DNA from: Misgurnus anguillicaudatus
Taxonomy: Eukaryota > Chordata > Actinopteri > Cypriniformes > Cobitidae
DNA length: 64,000 nucleotides
Direction: 5' to 3'
NCBI RefSeq assembly: GCF_027580225.2
Contig: NC_073340.2
Span: forward strand, 35,746,001-35,810,000
Position 1 is the stretch's first letter, and each line of letters starts with the position of its first letter. Below are positions 1 through 10,800 of this stretch, in pieces. The position numbers were made by a program, and so were the translations under genes. A model generated the notes under the pieces. The model had not been told where the DNA came from and did not search any database. It was given only the letters and a program-made list of their open reading frames with translations.

Positions 1-6
1 CGCTTT

Positions 7-288
7 GTGTTCGAGGGGAGGGCATATCAGTACAAAGTCTCACCGTTCGGGCTTTCTCTCTCTCTCTCCCTGTGTCTTCATGAAAGTTGCGGATGGCGCA
101 CTGCAGCCCCTGAGAGAGAGAGCGGTATTTGCGTTTTGGCGTATTGGCTCATAATAGCTCAGTTTCGTCAGATGCTGTGCACACACATAGATCGTGTACT
201 TAAACACCTCGCTCGTCTCGGTCTTCAGGCCAACTGGGGAAAGAGTAAACTTTGCCCCGTGCAGAGGATCTCTTTTCTCGGAAAGTAA
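7..288 (+). pseudogene. DIRS reverse transcriptase remnant
   Basis: The start reads as the RT stretch FEGRAYQYKVSPFGLS. After a decayed CT-rich segment it resumes with a stretch typical of the DIRS RT thumb (HIDRVLKHLARLGLQANWGK, then SKLCPVQRISFLG). A catalytic YxDD segment is not visible, and a stop follows at the end. I read it as a deleted, non-functional remnant. From 289 to about 1,190 there is only out-of-frame RT/RNase H-like sequence. Confidence 0.6.
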
Positions 289-1196
289 CGGGATTTGGTC
301 GATTTAACAACACGTCTCATAGAAGCGCGTGTTCAGTCAATTCTGGCTTGCTTCAACATTTAAAGGCAGGGTTGCGGTTCCACTGAAATAATTTTAGAAA
401 CTTCTGGGGCACATGACAGCAGCCGCGGCCGTGACACCGCTCGGGCTGCTCCATATGAGACCGCTTCAGTGTTGGCTTTATGACCGAGTCCCGAGGAGAG
501 CGTGGCTCACCGGCTTTCACAGTATTATAATTACATAGAGATGCCGTCACACTTTCACCCCATGGTCAGACCCAGCGTTTCTCAGGGTGCGGGTGCCACT
601 GAGAGGTCTCCAGGCATGCTATTGTTGGCAAAGATGCCTCTACCACGGGGTGGGCAGCCACGTACGGCGGGCTCGTCGCTTCGGGGGTCTAGTCGACATT
701 CCAGCGACATTAGCATAAATTGCCTCGAGCTGTGCACTGTATATCTTGCGCTCGTTCGTTTCATCAACGTGATTTGATGCTTAAGATGTAGTGCGCACCG
801 ACAACACTGCGGCTGTAGCGTATATCTATCGCCAAGGCGGTCTGCGCTCTCGTCACCTGTCGCATCTCGCCCGTCTCTCCTCCTCTGGAGTCAGAAGTAT
901 CTGAGGTCTTTTCGTGCCATTCACATGTCGGGGTCGCGCTCTCACGAGCAGCGCGCTCCGGCGAGTGGCGACTCCACCCCTGGTCGGTTCAGCTGATTTG
1001 GAAATGTTTCGGCATAGCGCAGTTAGATCTGTTTGCTTCTTCAGAGACAACCCATTGTCGCCTGTTTTATTCATTATTCGAAGGAACACTCGGCGTGGAT
1101 ACACTGGCACACAGCTGGCCGCGGGGTTTCCCCCAGTAAGCTTTATTGCGCAGACACTGTGCAAAGTCAGGGAGGACGAGGAGCGCATTCTATTAG

Positions 1197-2344
1197 TTGC
1201 GCCGTACCGGACAACTAGGAATTGGTTTTACAGAGTTCACTCTCCTCGCGACAGTCCCTCCCTGGCTGACTCCCTGGCACATTATGGCACCCTCGCCCCG
1301 ATCTGTGGAACCCCCATGTGTGGTCTTTGGACGGGGCGCGGAGGTTTTAGGTTGTTTACCCCAGGCGGTATCTAACACCATCGCTGCAGCGCGAGCACCG
1401 TCTATGAGACAGGCGTATACGCTGAAATGGAACCTGTTTGTTGTTTGGTGTATCTCTCAGCGAGAGGACCCCCGAGAATGCTCGATCAGTATTGTGCTTT
1501 CATATCTCCAGAACCGCTTGGAGAAGAGGCTGTCACCATCTACTATTAAAGTAGATATCGCGTCAATATCCGCGCATCACGCACCCATAGACGGTAGATC
1601 TGTGGGTCAGCACGATCTGGTCATAAGGTTTTTAAGAGGTGCACGGAGGCTGAATCCTTCGCGCCTCCCTCTATTCCTCCTTGGGACTTGTCCATGGTGC
1701 TGAAAGCCCTTCAGCACTGCCCTTTCGAGCCTCTGCTGACGGTGAGCGTCAAGTTTCTCACTATGAAAACTTTGACGCTCCTCGCATTGGCTTCTATTAA
1801 AAGGATAGGGGATTTTCATGCATTTTCGGTCAACGATTCGTGCCTTCAGTTCGGGCCGGCTGAATCCAGCGTTAAACTGAGACCCCGGCCGGGCTACGTG
1901 CCTAAAGTTCCCACCACTCCCTTTAGAGATCAGGTGGTGAACTTACAAGCGCTGCCTTCGGAGGCAGACCCAGCTATGGCTTTGTTATGTCCTGTACGTG
2001 CACTACGTGTGTATTTGGATCGCACTCAAAGCTTTCGGACCTCAGAACAGCTCTTTGTCTGTTACGGTGGTCAGCAGAAAGGGAAAGCTGTCACTAAACA
2101 GAGGATGTCTCATTGGATTGTAAACACAATCGCCCTGGCTTATGAGAAACAGGGCATTCCTTGCCCTTTTGGTTTGAGAGCCCATTCAACCAGAAGCGTG
2201 GCTTCATCTTGGGCTTTGGCTCGTGGTTCCTCGCTTTCAGATATTTGTAGAGCTGCTGGCTGGGTGACGCCTAAGACGTTCACTAGATTCTTCAGTGTTC
2301 GTGTTGAGCCGGTCTCCTCTCGAGGGCTGGCGTCAGATCAGTGA
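1197..2344 (+). pseudogene. DIRS tyrosine recombinase, frameshifted
   Basis: Two overlapping frames (1,197-1,703 and 1,688-2,344) together encode a DIRS-family tyrosine recombinase. The N-terminal part holds the core-binding helices around RQAYTLKWNLFVVWC. The second frame holds the likely first catalytic arginine (LASIKRIGDFHAFSV) and the HxxR box (LRAHSTRSVASSWA). The nucleophile region reads TPKTFTRFFSVRV, where DIRS recombinases normally have F-R-F-Y, so the catalytic tyrosine seems replaced by Phe. The frameshift near 1,690 and this substitution both point to an inactive copy. The family call is strong. The missing Tyr is my reading without an alignment. Confidence 0.75.
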
Positions 2345-2935
2345 GAACATCGAGGAACGGCTCCTGGGTCGGCTTGGAGCCTTTCTTTTTGGCTGCGCAG
2401 AACCCGCACCATTATGGAAGGCCATTAAGGCAAAAACGTTACAAAAAATGTTTTTTGTCTTTTCCACCGCTTGGTGACCGATGTTGCGGAGCATTGGCTG
2501 CCAGCCTCTCACTAGATGTATTCTTGACTTTTTGGGTGAGGCTAGCGCCCACATTGCGCCCCCTAGTGGTTTCTTTGTGAGTATTTCCGTGGAAAGTTTA
2601 TGATTTACCACGTTTCCCTTAGCGGAGTTCGTTCCGCGCCTCTCTAGTGTTGCTAAGAGAGTGTATTTTTATAGACCTCGTGTCTTTTTATCCATCACCT
2701 TAGTGGTAGACCCCTAGAGGGTTTTTTTCCGCAGCGATCTTAGTCCCGCCTGACGAGTTCGCTTCCCAGTTCGACTAGTCACTATCGTGGGTTAAGGAAC
2801 AAGTAGTGACCGGCCTCTGCTTCAACCCCATTTCCGTTCCCTTAAAGAGGAGAGTCGGAGGGTTTATGCAGGCACTGGAAGGGTCAGCTTCAGTGGCGCT
2901 TTGGTAGGGATTCCCAATTCGTCAGTCACGACGTG
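2345..2935 (+). other. DIRS 3' non-coding segment
   Basis: No gene is seen. The segment lies between the recombinase stop and the inverted terminal repeats and is probably DIRS untranslated sequence. Short readable frames on both strands have no recognisable domain. Confidence 0.5.
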
Positions 2936-3298
2936 ACGTTGTAGTGACCGACTGAAAGGGAACGTCTCGGTTACATATGTAACCCTCGTTCCCTGGAGGA
3001 AGGGAACGGAGACGTCACATCCCGTCGCCACAGTTTGCTGTTCCACTGCTGATATCGGCCGGACCCTTTCCTTCTGTCCAGCTTTCTCAGCAAAAAATTG
3101 CTGATTTGATAACTGCACCTGCCGCTCATTAAATACCTGTGCCGGATGAAATTATCTCTATGCCAAGTTCATTGGCATTTTAAAGGTTTCTCGAAGCAGA
3201 TAGGTCACCCGCGAAGCGGTTCCCAATTCGTCGGTCACGACGTGACGTCTCCGTTCCCTTCCTTCAGGGAACGAGGGTTACATATGTAACCGAGACGT
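2936..3298. repeat. DIRS inverted terminal/complementary repeats
   Basis: The block at about 2,960-3,022 reappears in inverted orientation at about 3,225-3,298, including the palindrome ggttacatatgtaacc and the flanking gagacg and gttccct motifs. A stem-loop of roughly 300 bp is therefore possible. This matches the inverted repeats by which DIRS elements template circular intermediates. Confidence 0.75.
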
Positions 3299-6200
3299 TC
3301 TCCAGACTGTAACCCAACAGAGGATACAGTACATACCATCGTCAGTGGAGTCTCCTGTTAAAGTTGTCGTCGGTACAACAGTAGTATCAATAAAGCCCAA
3401 AAAATCTGAAAGAAATGAACAAACATTAAGTAAAGAAAAAAAACTTGAAAGGTTTTGGCATTGATGTAAACACCATTTGTCAATTCAGTAATACAGTCCT
3501 CCAGATTGTAACCCAACAGAGGATACAGCACATACCATCGTCAGTGGAGTCTCCTGTTAAAGTTGTCGTCGGTACAACAGTAGTATCAATAAAGCCCCCA
3601 AAATCTAAAAGAAATTAACAAACATTAAATAAAGAACTTATAAAAAAGAACTTGAAAGGATTTAGACACTGACGCAAACACCATTTGTCAATTCAGTAAT
3701 ACAGTCCTCCAGATTGTAACCCAACAGAGGAAACAGTACATACCATCGTCAGTGGAGTCTCCTGTTAAAGTTGTCGTCGGTACAACAGTAGTATCAATAA
3801 AGCCCAAAAAATCTGAAAGAATTTAATACACATTAAGTAAAGAAAAAAAACTTGAAAGGCTTTGGCATTGATGTAAAAAACATTTGTCAATTCAGTAATA
3901 CAGTTCTCCAGATTTTAACCCAACAGAGAATACAGTACATACCATCGTCAGTAGAGTCTCCTATTAAAGTTGTTGTTGGTACAACAGTAGTATCAATAAA
4001 GCCCAAAAAATCTGAAAGAAATGAACAAACATTAAGTAAAGAAAAAAAATTTGAAAGGTTTTGGCATTGATGTAAACACAATTTGTCAATTCAGTAATAC
4101 AGTCCTCCAGATTGTAACCCAACAGAGGATACAGCACATACCATCGTCAGTGGAGTCTCCTGTTAAAGTTGTCGTCGGTACAACAGTAGTATCAATAAAG
4201 CCCAAAAAATCTGAAAGAAATGAACAAACATTAAGTAAAGAAAGAAAAAACTTGAAAGGTTTTGGCATTGATGTAAACACCATTTGTCAATTCAGTAATA
4301 CAGTTCTCCAGATTTTAACCCAACAGAGAATACAGTACATACCATCGTCAGTAGAGTCTCCTATTAAAGTTGTTGTTGGTACAACAGTAGTATCAATAAA
4401 GCCCAAAAAATCTGAAAGAAATGAACAAACATTAAGTAAAGAAAAAAAATTTGAAAGGTTTTGGCATTGATGTAAACACAATTTGTCAATTCAGTAATAC
4501 AGTCCTCCAGATTGTAACCCAACAGAGGATACAGCACATACCATCGTCAGTGGAGTCTCCTATTAAAGTTGTCGTCGGTACAACAGTAGTATCAATAAAG
4601 CTCCAAAAATCTGAAAGAAATGAACAAACATTAAATAAAGAACTTATAAAAAAGAACTTGAAAGGATTTAGACACTGACGGAAACACCATTTGTCAATTC
4701 AGTAATACATTTCTTCAGACTGTAACCCAACAGAGGATACAGTCCATACCATCATCAGTGGAGTCTCCTGTTAAAGTTGTCGTCGGTACAACAGTAGTAT
4801 CAATAAAGCCCCAAAAATCTGAAAGAAATTAACAAACATTAAGTAAAGAAAAAAAAAACTTGAAAGGTTTTGGCATTGATGTAAACACCATTTGTCAATT
4901 CAGTAATACAGTTCTCCAGACCGTAACCCAACAGAGAATACAGTACATACCATCATCAGTGGAGTCTCCTGTTAAAGTTGTCGTCGGTACTACAGTAGTA
5001 TCAATAAAGTCTGAAAAATCTGAAAGAATTTAATACACATTAAGTAAAGAAAAAAAAAACTTGAAAGGTTTTGGCACTGATGTAAAAACCATTTGTCAAT
5101 TCAGTAATACAGTTCTCCAGACTGTAACCCAACAGAGGATACAGTACATACCATCATCAGTGGAGTCTCCTGTTAAAGTTGTCGTCGGTACAACAGTAGT
5201 ATCAATAAAGCCCAAAAAATCTGAAAGAAATGAACAAACATTAAGTAAAGAAAAAAAAACTTGAAAGGTTTTGGCATTGATGTAAACACCATTTGTCAAT
5301 TCAGTAAAACAGTTCTCCAGACTGTAACCCAACAGAGGATACAGTACATACCATCGTCAGTGGAGTCTCCTGTTAAATTTGTCGTCGGTACAACAGTAGT
5401 ATCAATGAAGCCCAAAAAATCTGGAAGAAATTAACAAACATTAAGTAAAGAAAAAAAACCTTGAAAGGTTTTGGCATTGATGTAAAAACCATTTGTCAAT
5501 TCAGTAATACAGTCCTCCAGATTGTAACCCAACAGAGAATACAGTACATACCATCGTCAGTGGAGTCTCCTGTTAAAGTTGTCGTCGGTACAACAGTAGT
5601 ATCAATAAAGCCCAAAAAATCTGAAAGAAATGAACAAACATTAAATAAAGAACTTATAAAAAAGAACTTGAAAGGATTTAGACACTGACGCAAACACCAT
5701 TTGTCAATTCAGTAATACAGTCCTCCAGATTGTAACCCAACAGAGAATACAGTACATACCATCGTCAGTGGAGTCTCCTGTTAAAGTTGTCGTCGGTACA
5801 ACAGTAGTATCAATAAAGCCCAAAAAATCTGAAAGAAATTAACAAACATTAAATAAAGAACTTATAAAAAAGAACTTGAAAGGATTTAGACACTGACGCA
5901 AACACCATTTGTCAATTCAGTAATACAGTCCTCCAGATTGTAACCCAACAGAGAATACAGTACATACCATCGTCAGTGGAGTCTCCTGTTAAAGTTGTCG
6001 TCGGTACAACAGTAGTATCAATAAAGCCCAAAAAATCTGAAAGAAATTAACAAACATTAAATAAAGAACTTATAAAAAAGAACTTGAAAGGATTTAGACA
6101 CTGACGGAAACACCATTTGTCAATTCAGTAATACATTTCTTCAGACTGTAACCCAACAGAGGATACAGTCCATACCATCATCAGTGGAGTCTCCTGTTAA

Positions 6201-7830
6201 AGTTGTCGTCGGTACAACAGTAGTATCAATAAAGCCCAAAAAATCTGAAAGAATTTAATACACATTAAGTAAAGAAAAAAACTTGAAAGGCTTTGGCATT
6301 GATGTAAAAAACATTTGTCAATTCAGTAATACGGTCCTCCAGATTGTAACCCAACAGAGAATACAGTCCATACCATCATCAGTGGAGTCTCCTGTTAAAG
6401 TTGTCGTCGGTACAACAGTAGTATCAATAAAGCCCAAAAAATCTGAAAGAAATGAACAAACATTAAGTAAAGAAAAAAAAACTTGAAAGGTTTTGGCATT
6501 GATGTAAACACCATTTGTCAATTCAGTAAAACAGTTCTCCAGACTGTAACCCAACAGAGGATACAGCACATACCATCGTCAGTGGAGTCTCCTGTTAAAG
6601 TTGTCGTCGGTACAACAGTAGTATCAATAAAGCCCAAAAAATCTGAAAGAAATGAACAAACATTAAATAAAGAACTTATAAAAAAGAACTTGAAAGGTTT
6701 TATACACTGACGCAAACACCATTTGTCAATTCAGTAATACAGTCCTCCAGATTGTAACCCAACAGAGGATACAGTACATACCATCGTCAGTGGAGTCTCC
6801 TGTTAAAGTTGTCGTCGGTACAACAGTAGTATCAATAAAGCTCCAAAAATCTGAAAGAAATGAACAAACATTAAATAAAGAACTTATAAAAAAGAACTTG
6901 AAAGGATTTAGACACTGACGCAAACACCATTTGTCAATTCAGTAATACAGTCCTCCAGATTGTAACCCAACAGAGGATACAGTACATACCATCATCAGTG
7001 GAGTCTCCTGTTAAAGTTGTCGTCGGTACAACAGTACTATCAATAAAGCCCAAAAAATCTGAAAGAAATGAAAAAACATTAAGTAAAGAAAGAAAAAACT
7101 TGAAAGGTTTTGGCATTGATGTAAACACCATTTGTCAATTCAGTAATACAGTCCTCCAGATTGTAACCCAACAGAGGATATAGCACATACCATTGTTAGT
7201 GGAGTCTCCCATTAAAGTTGTCGTTGGTACAACAGTAGTATAAATAAAGCCCAAAAAATCTGAAAGAAATGAACAAACATTAAGTAAAGAAAGAAAAGAA
7301 CTTGAAAGGTTTTGGCATTGATGTAAACACCATTTGTCAATTCAGTAATACAGTCCTCCAGATTGTAATCCAACAGAGGATACAGCACATACCATTGTTA
7401 GTGGAGTCTCCTATTAAAGTTGTCGTCGGTACAACAGTAGTATCAATAAAGCCCAAAAAATCTGAAAGAAATGAACAAACATTAAATAAAGAACTTATAA
7501 AAAAGAACTTGAAAGGATTTAGACACTGACGCAAACACCATTTGTCAATTCAGTAATACAGTCCTCCAGATTGTAACCCAACAGAGGATACAGCACATAC
7601 CATTGTTAGTGGAGTCTCCTATTAAAGTTGTCGTCGGTACAACAGTAGTATCAATAAAGCCTGAAAAATCTGAAAGAAATTAACAAACATTAAATAAATA
7701 ACTTATAAAAAAGAACTTGAAAGGTTTTAGACACTGACACACACATCATTTGTCAATTCAGTAATACAGTCCTGGAGACTATAACCCAACAGAGGATACA
7801 GTACATACCATCCTCAGTGGAGTCTTTTGT
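3299..7830. repeat. Tandem array of about 200/208-bp units (exon plus intron)
   Basis: The unit consists of the 69-nt exon and about 130-139 bp of intron. Intron type A (about 199-202 bp units) has 'aaaaaacttgaaaggttttggcattgatg'-like sequence. Type B (208 bp units) has an 'aacttataaaaaagaac' insertion and 'gacactgacg'. The types are interspersed irregularly, and neighbouring units can be almost identical (for example the two-unit stretches at about 3,850-4,250 and 4,250-4,650). The right end is a truncated copy at 7,809-7,826, where the exon breaks off after 'ggagtct'. The left end is cut by DIRS. Confidence 0.9.
3337..7669 (-). CDS. Gene 1 array of 22 tandem 69-nt Thr-rich exons
   Basis: Twenty-two full copies have their lower coordinate at 3,337, 3,536, 3,744, 3,943, 4,142, 4,343, 4,542, 4,750, 4,951, 5,152, 5,352, 5,552, 5,760, 5,968, 6,176, 6,374, 6,574, 6,782, 6,990, 7,191, 7,393 and 7,601, each 69 nt long. 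On the minus strand every copy is bounded by an AG acceptor (mostly TTTCAG) and a GTATG donor, starts and ends in phase 1, and has no stop in frame. Each encodes 23 residues with about seven Thr, one Ser and one Pro (core FIDTTVVPTTTLTGDSTDD). If all are spliced in, the array gives about 506 residues of O-glycosylatable repeat. I infer a mucin-like spacer in the secreted NIDO protein. Without transcripts, actual use of each copy is unknown. Confidence 0.6.
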
Positions 7831-10800
7831 CGTTTTAACAATTGATTATCTTTATTAATTAACAAATTAAGGTTGAGTTTACCTTATACTGATATTACAG
7901 TGGCCAGTCTTAACAGTGGTTGATATTCAGCTCGTCTTGATTTAATTATTTATTTTGCCGAATGTAAAAAAAACCATCCATTTCTGAATGAATAGGACTC
8001 AGGAAGTAAAATATATGCCTGTCAGTAACACCTTACGGCAGATCACGTTGGCCAAAACACGACAAGAACCGCGTTTTCAAAAGATAGTGTGGGCAAACAC
8101 AGACATTTGCATCTGGACTGGATTTCTCAGAGGACCTCTAAGTTCGGCGAAAAACAGTAGGTAAATTGCTTTGGAATTTTTACAGAGGTCGTAAAAGAAA
8201 AACACAGACATGGTCGATTCGGAAGGGATTAAAAACACAGAGGACCTCTGAGAAGCATGATTTTCTCAGAGGTCCCCCTGTAAAACGAATCCCGTCCGAA
8301 TAGGGCTATAGCCATAGTGGCTGTGTACACGCTTAACTCAGAGTCACCCTACTTAGAGTCAACTGAACTAACTAATTGCAGCTGTTCTGTAACCATAAAC
8401 TATCAGTTTCTCATCTCTGAGTTAAAGGATTAGTCCATTTTCTTAAAAAAAATCCAGATAATTTACTCACCACCATTTCATCCAAAATGTTGATGTCTTT
8501 CTTTGTTCAGTTGAGAGGAAATTATGTTTTTTTAGGAAAACATTCCAGGATTTTTCTCATTTTAATGGACTTTAATATATTTCATATATTTAACACGTGA
8601 CCTTTCCACAGCATTACGCAATTATGTGAGGTCGCGCTAGCGGGTCACAGGACCGGAGATAGACGAAAAGTTGTGGTTCAACCTGATAAGGAACACTGTA
8701 CACGGCACACCCCTCCCTTGCACGTGAGGCTGCATAATGTCATTGTAACTTTGAAGCGTTAAATGCGGCACATCGTTGAAAAGCTTAGACTTTCGGGATT
8801 CCATTAAGCGCACACACACAAAGCATAATAAGATTTAGTTACCTGAACCGTGCGGCGCCAATTTAGGATATTTACTTACCTTCAAAATCTTCCCTTTATC
8901 CGCTTTGGGAAATTGTTCATAAATCCCCAAAAGTCCAAGGAAATGGAATATCCATGCCTTTTAATCCAAAAACGATTTGTTCATCTCACAATCTTGATGT
9001 TTCTGACCAAATTACGATATAAATAGTGTATACAATTAGTTCACTAACGGACATTCGCGATTTATAATGAAAATATTCGGATGTCACGTTTATTGTGCAA
9101 CGTCTGAGGAACAAATACGCCCCCTTGTGGAATTTCAGCCGTTCCGTAAGGGGCTAGAAGTGCATATTTTTATTTTTATGGTCAAAAATGACAATCGTTT
9201 TGCTAGATAAGACCCTTATGCCTCGTTTGGGATCGTTTAGAGTCCTTTGAAACTCTGTCGAAACTGCAATTTTAAACTGCATTGAAACTGTTACGTGTTG
9301 GGGTTCATTAAAGTCCATAAAATGAGAAAATTCCTGGAATGTTTTCCTAAAAAATACATAATTTCTTCTCGACTGAACAGAAGAAAGACATCAACATTTT
9401 GGATGACATGGCGGTGAGTCAATTATCTGGATTTTTTTATAACAAAATTGACTAATCCTTTAAAACTTGAACTCTGTGTTGACTTACTCTGAGTTGGTTG
9501 GACTTGCTTACTGAAACAGGCCCCTGATAGCTTCACCATGTCAAAAAAATTGCTAATTAACTGTTAATATTAAATATGCACTGGGAAAAAATTACCATTG
9601 AACTGACAGCCCTGTGGTCCATAATCTGTTCTGAAGGCCCATCTGCCTGTAACATTGACATTGGTGCTGTATGTTAAGCCTGTAAAGTCAGTCTGAAGTG
9701 ATCCAGTAACTGAGAAATAATAGCTGGAGTCCATGGTGTCATAACCGGCCTAATGTTAAGAAAAAGATCAATGTCTACTTAGTCAATTAGATACAGATAA
9801 TACAATTAGATTAGATTTTAATAAATTTTCATAATGTTCATACCTGTACATATCGCTGTGATGGAGCAATTCTACCGTAGTTCATTAAAACAAATGAGAG
9901 ATGACCATTTGAAATCAAAACCACTTGAAAAGATGTTTCCTGTAAGTATATAAGCAGTTTTTCAATATTTAAAAGTTTAGTCATCGTTTTGCTATTGTTT
10001 TACTGGACAGAAGTAAGCCGAGTTTCTTACAGTTCCTGAAAATGAATAATATGCCACTCTGTCCCAAGTTGCAACAAAGACCCATGAAGCAGAGAAGCTC
10101 AGATCAGGGAAGTATTGGTTTATGTCTTGTGTAGCTTGCGTCAGGACATCGCCAGAGGTGTACTGCTGATATGAGATCACACCATTCAAACCATTATCAA
10201 GATCAGTCCAGAATGGAGCGATGATATCTTTGCCACCATGACCTGGGAAGCTGTATGGAGACCAGCTGTTCCATGGCCCATTAAAGGTCAAGTGTCCATT
10301 GTTGTTGACCTGAGAAACATGGATTTATTATGATGGACAGAATCTTTAAAAAGACATCTCCCAATCTTTCAGATCTGAACAGATTAATAAAGAATGAATT
10401 TCATATCAAATGTTTACTTACATAAATATGCTTGTATGTGTGTCCAAAAAATATAAACGGTTGCAGGAGGTAGATGACTGCAGAACTTCCATCATCAGAG
10501 CGTTCATTTTGTGTGTCTCCAACTCCAAATGGATAAAATGAGACTGAAATAAAGTAAAATATAATATGTAATCTGTATGTCTTTGGTCATTGAAAGAAAC
10601 AATGGATATAATAGAATAAGGCCAGCATATACTATAACAACAATAAAATTAAATTCTATTTCTAAAATCAAACACAAATCATTAATTGGGATCTGAAAAG
10701 GAACTAGTTCACCACAGCTTTCACACACATTTTTTTTTTCAATTTAATACAATCACTCCTCATGCAACTTGAAAGGTTTTGGCACTGATGTAAACACCAT

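Larger units (their letters stand above)
1..3298 (+). mobile_element. DIRS-type tyrosine-recombinase retrotransposon, 3' part, decayed
   Basis: This is the right half of a DIRS element read on the plus strand. It holds a remnant of reverse transcriptase (7-288), a tyrosine recombinase split by a frameshift (about 1,250-2,344), and a terminal region in which the palindrome ggttacatatgtaacc occurs twice (2,969-2,984 and 3,276-3,291) inside longer inverted copies. DIRS elements are known to combine RT/RNase H with a tyrosine recombinase and to end in inverted repeats plus an internal complementary region, which fits this layout. The right border, about 3,298, runs straight into the middle of a repeat unit of the exon array. 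The left end is outside the window. Confidence 0.85.

Noticed and set aside
3337..7669. Plus-strand frames such as KGFGIDVNTICQFSNTVLQI repeated along the array
   Set aside because: They are antisense reading of exon plus intron units and usually stop in each unit. The minus strand has conserved splice sites and phase, which explains the periodicity better.
3299..7830. CRISPR-like array
   Set aside because: The units are 200-208 bp and similar throughout, with no unique spacers, and the DNA is vertebrate.
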